From assembly GCA_040429635.1 (NCBI GenBank), contig CP158972.1, positions 3,355,501 through 3,419,500 of the forward strand: a stretch of 64,000 bases of DNA. Direction: 5' to 3'. The translations under genes and the position numbers were made by a program. Source of the stretch: Tamlana crocina. GTDB taxonomy: Bacteria; Bacteroidota; Bacteroidia; Flavobacteriales; Flavobacteriaceae. Shown piece after piece: positions 55,801 through 64,000 of the stretch (positions are counted from its first letter, which is position 1; each line of letters begins with the position of its first letter). Below the pieces are notes generated by a model. The model made no database searches, was not told the DNA's origin, and was given only the letters and a program-made list of their open reading frames with translations.

Positions 55801-57209
55801 ATAGCACCGTTGGTATGCTCGTGATACATTATCATGCGGTTATAGGCCTGGAACAATTCCTTTTCAGGATATTCACCTCCCAATGTCATAGCTATACTGG
55901 CCAGTTTTTCGGTGGTAGGAATTTCAGAACTAGCTTTACGAGCTCTTGCCAACAGGTTGGCATCAATAATTTCCTGATCGTTCCAGCTGTCAGGTGCATC
56001 TTTAGCTGTTTCCTGAATCATGCCTGGTTTCAACTGCTGAGCAATATCATCGAAATAGGAGCTTAATACAGAACATCTAAATTTAGGATATTCGTATTTT
56101 GAATTCCACTCTTTAATGTTATTGGCATTCTGCATAGATGGGATGGCAAAGTCGTGACTATCGTAAGCCAGAATGCAATCGAACTTCCAGTCTAAATCGA
56201 CATGGCGGTTAATTAAATACGAAACACCATCTAAATCCCATTTGGCAATTTTATTGGGAGAATAGTATGAATCGGCTTTACATAATGGAGCTTTCTCATT
56301 ATCCCCATCGGTACTCAACCATCTAAAAACAGGTTGATCCATCATATCCTGCAAGTTGTTAGGGTGGTTACTACCATGCATAAAATAAGGAATATCCGCT
56401 TCTTTAAGATATAAAGGCCATGTACGGCTAACGCCTGTGACATCATTTATCAAAGCCACTTTAGCGGGGTCAATATCCAGCATATCTTGCACATAGCGGT
56501 TAGGAGTGTAAAAACTACGTGCCATCATTTCGTACCCCACCATTTGCGTAGAGATGGTGTTATGGTTTGCAATAATCTCAATACGCCCTTCCTGTATTCT
56601 GCGTTCAAACTCATTAATCTTTTCTGGTGTTTGCTTAGCCATCCAGCGAATGAGTGCTTCACTAGTTTCTACATTCCATCGGAATTGGCTGTTTTTATCC
56701 CAACCATCAGTATTGCGGCAATAAACAAGGGCTGTATCTATTTCGCTTTCCCGAACCGCTTTTCTTAGGTTTTGGTAGTAGGTGATAAAGCCTAAATCAT
56801 GATGTGAAACAGCAGCATAATAAACCTTCCACTTTTTTTGTGGCTCCCAAGCAAGTGTTTTTTGCGCTATGATTTTACCTCTGCTATTTAACAGTTCTAA
56901 GTTAACTTTAGTTGCCTTATTTATATCAGCAATCATAATATCATGTATCGAACTGCCTTTTTCCAGAGTGCCTAAATCTTGGTAATAAGCCTCTAAGCCT
57001 TCTACCTCAATTTTTAGTTTTATTGGAGTTTTGTTTGTTTTATTGTCAATACTAAGTTTTACTAACTGTTTAAGAGCTTCTCCTTTTTCTACTTTAGGAA
57101 AGAATGGTGTTGGTTTTACATCAGTTATTTCAATTTTGGAGTTTTGAGCACTTAATGAAAAGCTTAAAACTAGAACAACTAAGATGAAAAGATTTCTCAT
57201 AATTTTCAT
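52875..57209 (-). CDS. Multidomain GH38 alpha-mannosidase with Fn3 and binding domains
   Basis: This is a very long GH38 protein (1444 residues; usual 800-1150), exported by the signal LFILVVLVLSFSLSAQ. The catalytic domain begins near residue 130 with the zinc motif AVSHHDLGFITYYQNL (His136, Asp138). The likely nucleophile is the Asp in VALINDVTGVSRTWP. GH38 beta domains extend to about 970. C-terminal additions follow: an Fn3 domain at about 978-1075 and a second Fn3-like domain at about 1085-1200. A chitobiase-C-like domain lies at about 1205-1286 (VTIQCSEPGYDMYYS) and an F5/8-type C-like domain at about 1290-1440 (SLKATDGSYYSGWVSK). These suggest binding to a large or cell-bound mannoside. 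It is the first gene of a three-gene operon. Confidence 0.88.
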   Translation of the reverse strand: MKIMRNLFILVVLVLSFSLSAQNSKIEITDVKPTPFFPKVEKGEALKQLVKLSIDNKTNKTPIKLKIEVEGLEAYYQDLGTLEKGSSIHDIMIADINKATKVNLELLNSRGKIIAQKTLAWEPQKKWKVYYAAVSHHDLGFITYYQNLRKAVRESEIDTALVYCRNTDGWDKNSQFRWNVETSEALIRWMAKQTPEKINEFERRIQEGRIEIIANHNTISTQMVGYEMMARSFYTPNRYVQDMLDIDPAKVALINDVTGVSRTWPLYLKEADIPYFMHGSNHPNNLQDMMDQPVFRWLSTDGDNEKAPLCKADSYYSPNKIAKWDLDGVSYLINRHVDLDWKFDCILAYDSHDFAIPSMQNANNIKEWNSKYEYPKFRCSVLSSYFDDIAQQLKPGMIQETAKDAPDSWNDQEIIDANLLARARKASSEIPTTEKLASIAMTLGGEYPEKELFQAYNRMIMYHEHTNGAIDGGNHKYYETENVMHEKLVDEAIDINKQALSVSLQKIGSQIQSKKSALVVYNPLNWKRNELVYFKANEVPLEQFQIIDADTKKPIQVQKLMDGRFAFYAENIPSMGYKSYTIKKTKKAGYSSSSISEANSIENDFYQISIDRTKNIISDVVDKQLGKNIIDKNSPYALGEYIHYDHFSGEWKNTKFTGMKYFKGDVLDEIHISQDAYLTGKVELVVYVHHKTKKIDFALEVDKLSNGEALTGGWNRYMKEAAFCAVPVSVPDYQHHHELSGAVTQPGNKELQFEASESAFYAIQHFADASNDDFGVTLSTIETNCINYGYPRPVYWNNDGRRPKEEIVKPKNSNMFLYLMNNFFQTNVKVDQPGVKNYTFSIRSHSGDWKGGKAYQFAWETSNPIISQYIEKNKEGKLPSKQSFLSTDKDNVVISTLKKAEANGDGLVVRLFELAGKDSKVKMKLNLNQDISKAVVLNLLENDEEEIAVSNNEVEFNINGHGIKTIRLLSEPAEKPVVGNVTALAVSNEEVKLSWESDNSGFYNIYRSKTPDFKLNALNYLGYSERTSYLDKTVLDYAGGRHKRVEPNTTYYYKVEPVDKFNNRGVASQVIKCTTLKTEEADAKPNKVQGVYTVHVSPLAPEDFINLWFYSNFEKDVDKYLIHRGESADFVPNKSNLINTLVPSEGTFSFHYTYSNSELNRQMFEDKTAKVNTAYYYKVAAVDNGGNVGEYSDAAYVYMEKVPVEIKHEYIATKEFKTFRPKAKVTIQCSEPGYDMYYSTETRTNTTKAKKYSAPFEITEASVINVEVYKANTKELAYRYRRFVNVNQNISQSDYNGHFNSLKATDGSYYSGWVSKQFGNTKEEPKDVWLGVNLGELKTVSGLTFISDNGDIFPIHEQFRVFVRNGENVKEVKFTNTPDEKTRNKFHVTFDEPLLADGVMLYFDKDKLPVKGGVADQAGLVRVNELLILDQKGESILRSDILGM

Positions 57210-57472
57210 TTAAAATTTATACTTATAAAGATTAGTTTTAAAAACCAAACAAAAATATCTGAGTTTAACAATACATTTGAATTAGCTAGAGCGCCAATTC
57301 ATTAGCATTATATGAAAGGAACAAATAGTTTAGTGGTTTTTAATTGGCTGAATAATAAATTTTATTCTTTGTAAAATTAAGCACAATAAGAATATAATCA
57401 TGATATTAAAATCACTAATAATGAGTCAATATTAACATTGATTTTAGTCGGTTGTTGGGGATTCTATTTTAA

Positions 57473-58348
57473 CTAAGCATTGACTTTTAAAAATTGACTT
57501 GGAGTGAGCCCATTATTTATAGCTTTAAACTTTTTGTTGAAGTGTTGAATGGTGGGAAACCCTGAGCGTAGTGCTATGGTGTTTATAGATTCTTTTTTAG
57601 ACTCTAATAAAAGCCGCTTTGCATAATTAATGCGATATTCATTTAAGAAATCAAAAAATGTTTTTCCAGTTTTTTGTTTAAATAAACGACAAAAAGATGG
57701 TTTGGTTAAACATGCTAAATCTGCCATTTCCTGTAGCGTGATTTTATCTTTAAAATGTGTTTCAATGTGGTTAAACACCCTATTTACCAATCCGTGGTCT
57801 TTTCTTGTTAATTGTGGTAAATACCCTGGGCTTGCTAATAGCTTATAACCTTCGGCTTCTGTTAATTTAAATAATAAGTTAAATACAGATATCCATCTTC
57901 TAAGTCCTGTTTTGTCGTTAATTTCCAAAAACAAAGGTTTAATTTCCGCACTTGTTTTTTGGGAAAATGAGATACCTCTTTGTGCTAGTGCAAAGAGCTT
58001 AATTAACGGTTGTAATTCTTGAGCATTTTTAAACATATTGTCTATCATATCTGGAGGAAATTGGAGGGTAATGCGTATGCTTCTATTTAAATTTTTGTTT
58101 TTAGCAGCAGTCTCTATACTATTATTTACCCACATATGTGGTAAATTGGAACCTACCAAAACTAAATCGCCAGCTTTAAATCTAGATGTATTATCCCCGA
58201 TATATCTTACCCCTTCACTTTCTAATATTAATGTTAATTCTAGCTCAGGGTGAAAATGCCACGGCATATCAAAATTAGGCTTATCTAAATATGTACATCT
58301 AAAAGGAGTTTCCTCATCGAAAAGAATTTTGTAAAATGATGCTTTCAT
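57473..58348 (-). CDS. AraC-family transcriptional regulator
   Basis: This 291-residue regulator has an N-terminal cupin-type sensing domain (DMPWHFHPELELTLILESEG, FKAGDLVLVGSNLPHMW). A C-terminal double helix-turn-helix follows at about residues 190-290 (ITLQEMADLACLTKPSFCRL, NTIALRSGFPTIQHFNKKFK). It is a one-component regulator probably responding to a sugar. It stands alone, upstream of the 1444-residue GH38 operon (263 nt gap) and downstream of the metallophosphoesterase gene (434 nt gap), and may control either. No gene was found in the two flanking gaps. Confidence 0.92.
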   Translation of the reverse strand: MKASFYKILFDEETPFRCTYLDKPNFDMPWHFHPELELTLILESEGVRYIGDNTSRFKAGDLVLVGSNLPHMWVNNSIETAAKNKNLNRSIRITLQFPPDMIDNMFKNAQELQPLIKLFALAQRGISFSQKTSAEIKPLFLEINDKTGLRRWISVFNLLFKLTEAEGYKLLASPGYLPQLTRKDHGLVNRVFNHIETHFKDKITLQEMADLACLTKPSFCRLFKQKTGKTFFDFLNEYRINYAKRLLLESKKESINTIALRSGFPTIQHFNKKFKAINNGLTPSQFLKVNA

Positions 58349-58782
58349 TCTTTGAGTATTAACGTTTTTTAAAACATATATAAAACTAAGTATAGTTATG
58401 TTATTATTGACACAATATAAAATATTTAACGTTTTAGGCTTTAGTTAAAAAGAGTTGCCATAAAGGCTCTACACATAATATTAAGACTAGTCTACTTAAG
58501 TGATATGTCTTTAAAAAGGATAAATTAGCATGATAGCAACGAGTTTTTCATATTGAACTTATTTTAACATTTAGTTTATTGAATTAAAAGTCAAATAAAT
58601 TGAAAAGGATTAAATTTACTTATCATCAAAAATTCTAATCAGCAAACCTTTGTTAGAGACAACTATGTTGTTGCTACTTCCTTTAACACCTTGAAAACAG
58701 AACTAGAATTACATCTATTTAAAAGCGTAGCATAAGCCTTAAAATATGCTCGACTTTTGTAGCTTGTCTAGCAGAACAATAG

Positions 58783-60579
58783 CTATTTTATTTTTTTGAT
58801 TACAATTTTACTATTACTTAAATTAATACTAAAATTAGTACTTGGTGCTCCATATAAAAACTTTTTAAAAATCACACAAAATTGCAAGAAGTCATTTTCT
58901 ATTTCTGACGGCTTACTAATCTCTTTAAAATGAATTAAGTAAGCCTCAATGATGCTTTTATAGTTTTCAATATTTTTTGCCCCAATATCTTGAAATGCCA
59001 ACGCATCTGCAGAACGCAAGCGATACAAATCGAATAACATGTCAAAACCTGTCCAGTCCTCAAACCCTTCCAAAGAGTTTTCGTCAATTGAAACAAATTC
59101 CGCAACACTTTTCTTAGTTAAACTCAGCAAAAATTTGGTAAACGGAATGTCCCAATCGATTTGCAAAAATCTACTATTTATAAGCCCCTTTAAATGGCCT
59201 TGTGTAAAATCTTTGTAGTTTCTAGAATTTAAAATTGTTGAATCCCATAACGCATTTCCCCCTTTACTTTTCAAAAAGGCATACTCCTGTTTGTATAATG
59301 GAAAGAGTTCCTTAAATCTAGGTACACTGTCTATAACGACAGTCTCAATCTCAACCTTATCTGCGGAGACCGTTGCAATTTTATAAGCGGGAATATAGGC
59401 CGCCAATGATGGTATTTGCACATTTACCAAACTACCTGATTCGAAAGTAGCGATACCTGTATCATTTATATGCATGTGTCCTCCAAAATGTACTTTTACC
59501 CCTGTTTCAATAAAAGCTTTGGCTACGGCTTCGTCTGGTACACGATGGAGTTGCATTTTATCTTCTCCTAGCAATAATCGTATATTTTCTGATGCACCAT
59601 CATTAAATTCTACCATTGGAAAATGACTAAAAACAACCAATTTTTTATTCAGTATTTCGGCGCGTTTAGTTACAGTCTTTATCCATGCTATTAGGTGGGT
59701 TTTGTGTGATAACACATTGTTATAGCCAATACTAGCACTGCTAAAGTTATTGGTATCTTTGGGCACATACACATTAGCATCAATGGCTAAAAACCAAATT
59801 CCTTCTTCAGGTTCTACCAAATAACTCACATCAGGAATTTGGCTTCCAAAAGGTGGTATCTCATAATTTCTGTTTGATAAATCGGCTTGTTTTAGAGCAT
59901 CACGAAATTGATAATTTTCGTAACTATAATTAGTAAACGGAGTTTCCCAGTACACATCGCTTTGTTTTGGATAAAAACCAAAATCTTTTAACTCATTTAG
60001 AATGTCTTCGTAGCCTAATTTTGCAATATCTTTTGTGAAAACAGGTGCTAAAGCGCTGGAATCTTTTGCTTTGTATATCTCTTCGGAACTAAATATAGGT
60101 TGCTGTTTTCCGCCTTCGCCTATAAAATCATGCTTGCCCGCTTCTTGGTAAAATGGGCGCACTGGGTCGTGATTTCCCGTAGTTAAAATGAACTTGATAC
60201 TATGTGCTTCCGAATACTTTTTTAAAATCCGTTTTAAGCCCTTAATATTCAGCATTTGCCCATCATCACTAAAATCTCCGGGCAATACCACGTATTTAAT
60301 ATTTTTGGATACTATATCGTCTAAAGCCGACAAAAAGGCAAAGTAGTTCTCATTGAACAACCGCGTAGATTGTAACTGAGACTGCATGGTTCTGGCTAGT
60401 GTAAAAGTATTAGTTTCAGGGTTTAAAACTCCTTTATAATCACTATCTGAAAAACTACCATAGATATCTTGCAAATGCACATCGGCCATAAAGGCTACTT
60501 TATAGCTTGTATCATCCCTTTCTTTTTTACAAGAAAAACATAGCAAGACTACGAATAAAAGGATGAATTTATGCAACAT
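58783..60579 (-). CDS. Calcineurin-like metallophosphoesterase lipoprotein
   Basis: This 598-residue protein has a lipoprotein signal (LFVVLLCFSCKK, Cys17). It carries the di-metal phosphoesterase motifs in order: ADVH (Asp33, His35), LPGDFSDDG, TTGNHDPVR, VVFSHFPMVEF and HFGGHMH. A C-terminal extension of about 180 residues has no recognised domain. It is 3 nt after the GH115 gene, so both belong to the operon that begins beyond the right edge with a PI-PLC-like gene. It may remove phosphate from phosphorylated glycans or released phospho-sugars. A decayed copy of its C-terminus lies at 265-346. Confidence 0.88.
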   Translation of the reverse strand: MLHKFILLFVVLLCFSCKKERDDTSYKVAFMADVHLQDIYGSFSDSDYKGVLNPETNTFTLARTMQSQLQSTRLFNENYFAFLSALDDIVSKNIKYVVLPGDFSDDGQMLNIKGLKRILKKYSEAHSIKFILTTGNHDPVRPFYQEAGKHDFIGEGGKQQPIFSSEEIYKAKDSSALAPVFTKDIAKLGYEDILNELKDFGFYPKQSDVYWETPFTNYSYENYQFRDALKQADLSNRNYEIPPFGSQIPDVSYLVEPEEGIWFLAIDANVYVPKDTNNFSSASIGYNNVLSHKTHLIAWIKTVTKRAEILNKKLVVFSHFPMVEFNDGASENIRLLLGEDKMQLHRVPDEAVAKAFIETGVKVHFGGHMHINDTGIATFESGSLVNVQIPSLAAYIPAYKIATVSADKVEIETVVIDSVPRFKELFPLYKQEYAFLKSKGGNALWDSTILNSRNYKDFTQGHLKGLINSRFLQIDWDIPFTKFLLSLTKKSVAEFVSIDENSLEGFEDWTGFDMLFDLYRLRSADALAFQDIGAKNIENYKSIIEAYLIHFKEISKPSEIENDFLQFCVIFKKFLYGAPSTNFSINLSNSKIVIKKIK

Positions 60580-60582
60580 TAA

Positions 60583-63534
60583 TTATTTCATTTTGGTTTC
60601 TGAAGGAAAGGCATACGATGTTTTCCAACCGCCTAAATCAATCAAAATCTGGTCTAACATTACTCCGGGGTCTACCATCCAAATCTTTAATTTATGCTTT
60701 CCAGCTGTGTTTACAATTTGCTTAACGGATTGTACCGATGCATTTTTTAACACATTTTGCTTCCAAGTTTCACTTCGTCCAAAGGTTTGAAAATCAACTA
60801 TTACAGGTTCTGCATCATCTATAGCTACTGCACAACGCACACCCGTATCATTATTAAAAGCGTGGGTTGGCACAGCCTGTAAAAACACATCTACCTCTCC
60901 AAAATTAAAAGTATAAAAATCATATTCTAAAATAGGACTATTTTGTTTTATGGCTTCAACGGTGGTTTCAGAAGTTGCGCTTCGCGGAAGTGCCACACTT
61001 ACATTTCCTGTATAACCTAGTCCAGAAAAGGTGGCCCATTTAGCTTCCTTTCCGTCTATTTTTCTAGTGAAATTTTCAGCGTTTATTGAGATAAAACCTT
61101 TGTCTTCAACAAAACCTTTATAATTTTCTAAATCTTTAAACTTTGGATTGAAAACCGAAACACCAAGCGTTGTAGTTTTGTTTTTGGTTACTACATTTAT
61201 AGCTGAATTCACTTTGTAACTTGGCGGTATTAATTGATAATCGTGTCCTAACGGCGCTTCCTTTTTATTTTCCCCCTGCGGTACTTTATCCCAGTCTATG
61301 GTAACCCAAATACGCTCTTCTAATTGGTTTTTATCTAATTTCCCCGAGGTTTTAGAAAGTATAATCCAATCGGCCTTAGGTTGTAATTCCCACTCCAATT
61401 CGCCTTGTCCTTTTAAGAACACATCCATGTAATATGTATTCTCTGTGTAAGCGTTAAACACCGGAAAAACATCGGCATAAGAATTTATAATCTCATCATT
61501 TACTTCCATTTGATAGCTCTCGATGGCTATTCCTAAGGTATTTGATTTTTCGGTTAATGGGATGGATGCCGTTGGTTCTGAAAACACGGGCAAATGCCTA
61601 GGCGACATGCTCATGATATGCTTCCATTTTCCATTTTGAAGCGTGTTATTAAAATAATCGGTTTCCTTTTGAATGGTTTTGTAGGCCTCTAAAGATTTCG
61701 TTGCAAAATCCTTGGCACTCTCTCGCCCTTGTGATGCTACAAAGGCATTTTTATAACTGTACAACCATTTTAAATTTAGGTTTGAAGCGCCCGAAATTGG
61801 ATAATAAACGAGTTGATAAAAGGCATCTGCCCTATGGCTGGGAATATTTTTTTGAATAGACTTCACACGAGCAATTAAATCTTTATGCGCTTTGATACGC
61901 TTGCTAACCTCATCGCCATAATGGTATTGTGTCAACTCGGTGTTGCCCGATTTGGTAACAGGCTCCACACTACTCCACGCCATAAATTCTGGTCGTCTTT
62001 GAAACGCCAATTGATTGTATTGATACATCAAATTTGTAATGGCATTTGCATTACTTTTTCCAAATTCTCTAGTACTCCAATTTATATGATGTGCTCTGAC
62101 GGCATCATCATTTTTAAAACTATCTATATCCCAAGCCATATCCAAAAACAGCTCGATATTATATTCATGGGGTTTGATGTCGCCACAATTTAAAATCCAA
62201 ATATTTTGCGACCCAAACTCATAGGCTTTGGTCATTTCTTCCCACATTAAAACTGGGTTTGTAGAATTCAACCATAAATAATCATGTGGTCTTCCCCAAT
62301 AAGAGGTGTGATAATACACGCCCGCTCCTCCGCTTCTTTTTTGCTCTTCAGCATTACTTAATTGCCGAATATACCCGTAGTTATCATCGGTCCAAACCAA
62401 ACTTACATCTTCAGGTAAATCCAATCCGCTTTGGTAATAATGTAATACCTCTTTATACGGCACAAAAGCCTGTGGTTTTGTAACACCATTTTTAGAATTT
62501 GCTTTTAGAATCTCGCGTTGGTCGGTTATAACCTGTTCTAAAAGTTTTACTTGCGAATCGGTATCATCTTCCCCAACAATCATAGGCGAATCATGTTCCC
62601 CACGCATACCAACCGTGTAAATCCCCTCAAAATTTGCGGTTTCTTTAGCTCGTTTTTTAAATAAGGATTTTATTGATTCTGAATTGGTATCATATCGATA
62701 ATCGCCCATAGTATCATGATTCCATTCTGCATTAATGTTGCACAACATCGGTTCTGCATGCGATGTGCCAATAACAATAGCATAATTATCGGCTACTATT
62801 TTATTTTGTGGATAGTGGTAAAATGCCTTGGTGCATTTGTGCATGGCGGGCCAAATGGTATTGGCTCGCAGGCGCAACAATAATTCAAACACTTTGGCAT
62901 AGGTTTTTGGGCCTATATCTCCCGTTTCTGGCTCGTAATTTAGTGCCGACCACCGTTGCAAGCCCCAATCTTCGTCATTTAAAAATATACCTCGGTATTT
63001 TACTGATGGCGTTCCGTAGGTTTTGTTTTCAATATTAAGCACAATACTTTCTTGCTTTTCTGGAGTTACATCTGCCCACCATTCCCACGGGGAAACTCCT
63101 ATCATTCTGGAAATTTCTAAAAGTCCGTAGGCCGTTCCTCTTCGGTCTGAACCAATAATGACTAATGCTTTTTTTATGCCTTTTGAAGGATTTTCAATGA
63201 CCTGAATCGTGTAGGCTTCCCATTTTCCTTCAATTTGAGAGACATCAATAGCGTGTTTTTTAATGAGTTGATTGATAACTTTACTGTTCCTCAGTGTTCC
63301 TGCTACAATTTGACATGGGGCTTGCTTTTGATGTTTCACAGCCGTTTTCCCCGAAACTTTTTGGATATCGCTCGCCAAAATATCTGAAGCAATACTCACG
63401 ACTTTGGCATCTTTTTTATCAATGATGATAGAAGCTACTTCTCCATTCTGAACTATTGGAAATTGAATACCATTTTGCCCCCAAGTTGTAAAACAAATAG
63501 TTAAGAATATGAATTTTATAAAGCGTTTATTCAT
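60583..63534 (-). CDS. GH115 alpha-glucuronidase family protein
   Basis: GH115 enzymes remove alpha-1,2-linked (4-O-methyl)glucuronic acid from xylans and related chains. I choose the ATG at 63534 (MNKRFIKFIFLTICFTTWGQ), which gives a clean signal peptide and 983 residues; a longer frame from 63705 would overlap the upstream gene by about 180 nt. The family region shows IIGSDRRGTAYGLLEISRMI, VSPWEWWADVTPEKQ, VKYRGIFLNDEDWGLQRWSA, RANTIWPAMHKCTKAFY and VGMRGEHDSPMIVGEDD. A C-terminal beta-rich region binds the dimeric partner in known members. It overlaps the stop of the PI-PLC-like gene by 8 nt (ATGAATAA). Its role beside a mannoside PUL is unclear. Confidence 0.88.
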   Translation of the reverse strand: MNKRFIKFIFLTICFTTWGQNGIQFPIVQNGEVASIIIDKKDAKVVSIASDILASDIQKVSGKTAVKHQKQAPCQIVAGTLRNSKVINQLIKKHAIDVSQIEGKWEAYTIQVIENPSKGIKKALVIIGSDRRGTAYGLLEISRMIGVSPWEWWADVTPEKQESIVLNIENKTYGTPSVKYRGIFLNDEDWGLQRWSALNYEPETGDIGPKTYAKVFELLLRLRANTIWPAMHKCTKAFYHYPQNKIVADNYAIVIGTSHAEPMLCNINAEWNHDTMGDYRYDTNSESIKSLFKKRAKETANFEGIYTVGMRGEHDSPMIVGEDDTDSQVKLLEQVITDQREILKANSKNGVTKPQAFVPYKEVLHYYQSGLDLPEDVSLVWTDDNYGYIRQLSNAEEQKRSGGAGVYYHTSYWGRPHDYLWLNSTNPVLMWEEMTKAYEFGSQNIWILNCGDIKPHEYNIELFLDMAWDIDSFKNDDAVRAHHINWSTREFGKSNANAITNLMYQYNQLAFQRRPEFMAWSSVEPVTKSGNTELTQYHYGDEVSKRIKAHKDLIARVKSIQKNIPSHRADAFYQLVYYPISGASNLNLKWLYSYKNAFVASQGRESAKDFATKSLEAYKTIQKETDYFNNTLQNGKWKHIMSMSPRHLPVFSEPTASIPLTEKSNTLGIAIESYQMEVNDEIINSYADVFPVFNAYTENTYYMDVFLKGQGELEWELQPKADWIILSKTSGKLDKNQLEERIWVTIDWDKVPQGENKKEAPLGHDYQLIPPSYKVNSAINVVTKNKTTTLGVSVFNPKFKDLENYKGFVEDKGFISINAENFTRKIDGKEAKWATFSGLGYTGNVSVALPRSATSETTVEAIKQNSPILEYDFYTFNFGEVDVFLQAVPTHAFNNDTGVRCAVAIDDAEPVIVDFQTFGRSETWKQNVLKNASVQSVKQIVNTAGKHKLKIWMVDPGVMLDQILIDLGGWKTSYAFPSETKMK

Positions 63535-64000
63535 TTTTGATGTTTTTAATCCGTTCGTAGGTACCGTCCTCAAATTTAACTTCAAATGTAGATTTGAATA
63601 ACCTTGAAGGTTGATAATAATCGGTTGAAATAACTTGAGCTCCCGATGCTTTTGCTTTTTTAAATTTGGTATAATCGTTCGTTCTGGCTTCATTTGTTCC
63701 AGCATCGGCGCGAGTGCGTACCATATAACCTTGTGCTACCAATTGCTTGATATATTCAAAATCGGTAATAGGGTTGTTCACTATTCTAAAGGCCGATTCT
63801 GGGTTTCCTTCTTTACTATTCACAAAAAACACGCGGTTTTTCAGCGTATTGTCACCATTCATATACAGGCTGTTTTTATGAGCTTTTTCATCTAAAACAA
63901 ACAGAAATTTCCCTTTGCATTCTTCTAATTTTGGCCAACCTTGTTTTAAAACGGCTTCTTCTAAAGTACCATGGTTTCCTCTTACATCATCGGGTCGTAT
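63527..64000 (-). CDS. PI-PLC-like Ca2+-dependent phosphodiesterase, C-terminal part (cut by window end)
   Basis: The open frame enters from the right edge and ends with TAA at 63527-63529; about 157 residues are visible. The segment RPDDVRGNHGTLEEAVLKQG is followed by WPKLEECKGKFLFVLDE and by NPITDFEYIKQLVAQGYMVR, TRADAGTNEARTNDY and GAQVISTDYYQP. These match the C-terminal half of the bacterial phosphoinositide-phospholipase-C-like family (PI-PLC-C1 type). These secreted enzymes cleave a phosphodiester next to an inositol or sugar. The visible ATG at 63862 is internal, because the conserved sequence continues upstream. It is coupled to GH115 by an 8-nt overlap. Confidence 0.75.
   Translation of the reverse strand: MRPDDVRGNHGTLEEAVLKQGWPKLEECKGKFLFVLDEKAHKNSLYMNGDNTLKNRVFFVNSKEGNPESAFRIVNNPITDFEYIKQLVAQGYMVRTRADAGTNEARTNDYTKFKKAKASGAQVISTDYYQPSRLFKSTFEVKFEDGTYERIKNIKNE

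Noticed and set aside
57210-57472. Search for a motif or operator upstream of the 1444-residue GH38 operon
   Set aside because: No copy of the shared motif or of either LacI operator was found. TCGGTTGTTGG at 57448-57458 only loosely resembles it and lies in the wrong orientation.
58349-58782. 434-nt gap between the AraC and metallophosphoesterase genes as a site of a small gene or RNA
   Set aside because: No open frame with a plausible start, no clear hairpin and no tRNA-like structure was seen.
1-64000. CRISPR arrays, rRNA or tRNA genes, phage or replication-origin features
   Set aside because: No regularly spaced repeats, no recognisable structural RNA sequence and no phage or replication genes were noticed by eye; a covariance-model search was not possible.

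Overview
The window is AT-rich DNA with promoters of the TTG-N20-TAnnTTTG type, few Shine-Dalgarno sequences, SusC/SusD pairs and many lipoprotein signals. This points to a Bacteroidota bacterium, most likely a member of the Flavobacteriaceae. Nearly the whole window is one large polysaccharide utilisation locus (PUL) for alpha-mannosides. Its gene content fits high-mannose N-glycans of glycoproteins better than a simple mannan: a PNGase F homologue, a glycosylasparaginase, a GH130 Man-beta-1,4-GlcNAc-type phosphorylase, four GH92 and four GH38 alpha-mannosidases, and a NagB-like GlcN6P deaminase fused to a PIG-L deacetylase.

Layout. 1-861: the start of a sensor/regulator with beta-propeller repeats (cut by the window edge), then about 600 bp without an intact gene but with decayed gene fragments. 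862-4810 (minus): CoA-transferase and a GH92 carrying an inserted PA14 domain. 5142-12292 (plus): two tandem GH38 paralogues behind a promoter with two LacI-type operators. 12439-13741: an IS256-family element that has cut off the 3' end of the PNGase F gene (13734-14825, minus); the tail of a second PNGase F gene survives on its other side. 15061-21576 (minus): susC, susD and a two-LamG surface lipoprotein. 21992-23899 (plus): NagB/PIG-L fusion. 23902-25679 (minus): LytS/LytTR two-component pair. 25790-38670 (plus): long operon of GH92, Na+/solute symporter, GH130, CBM9-like protein, GHL10-like protein, GH92, glycosylasparaginase and GH92. 38748-45557 (minus): lacI, GH38, ROK kinase and an (alpha/alpha)6 glycosidase-like lipoprotein. 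45945-49460 (minus): MFS sugar porter, SDR and a second (alpha/alpha)6 lipoprotein. 49607-57209 (minus): a 1444-residue GH38 with C-terminal Fn3 and binding domains, a large (alpha/alpha)6 protein and a divergent mannonate dehydratase-like protein. 57473-58348 (minus): AraC regulator. 58783-64000 (minus): PI-PLC-like protein (cut by the edge), GH115 and metallophosphoesterase.

How it could work together (inference from families): PNGase F releases intact N-glycans, SusC/SusD and the LamG lipoprotein capture and import them, and GH92 and GH38 enzymes strip the mannoses. GH130 phosphorolyses the core Man-beta-1,4-GlcNAc, and glycosylasparaginase removes GlcNAc from Asn left by proteolysis. The symporter, MFS carrier, ROK kinase and NagB/PIG-L protein take the sugars into central metabolism. 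No GH18, GH20 or GH84 enzyme is visible for the chitobiose core, so the uncharacterised GHL10-like and (alpha/alpha)6 proteins are candidates for missing steps.

Regulation. A 15-nt motif close to GTTGTTCGTCGAAAT lies in the same orientation, 50-110 nt upstream of the first gene of five separate operons, and probably marks one regulon. TTAACCGGTTAA operators sit 15 nt before lacI and before the adjacent GH38 gene. A different paired operator, ACTAAACCGATTTAGT, overlaps the start of the tandem GH38 operon.
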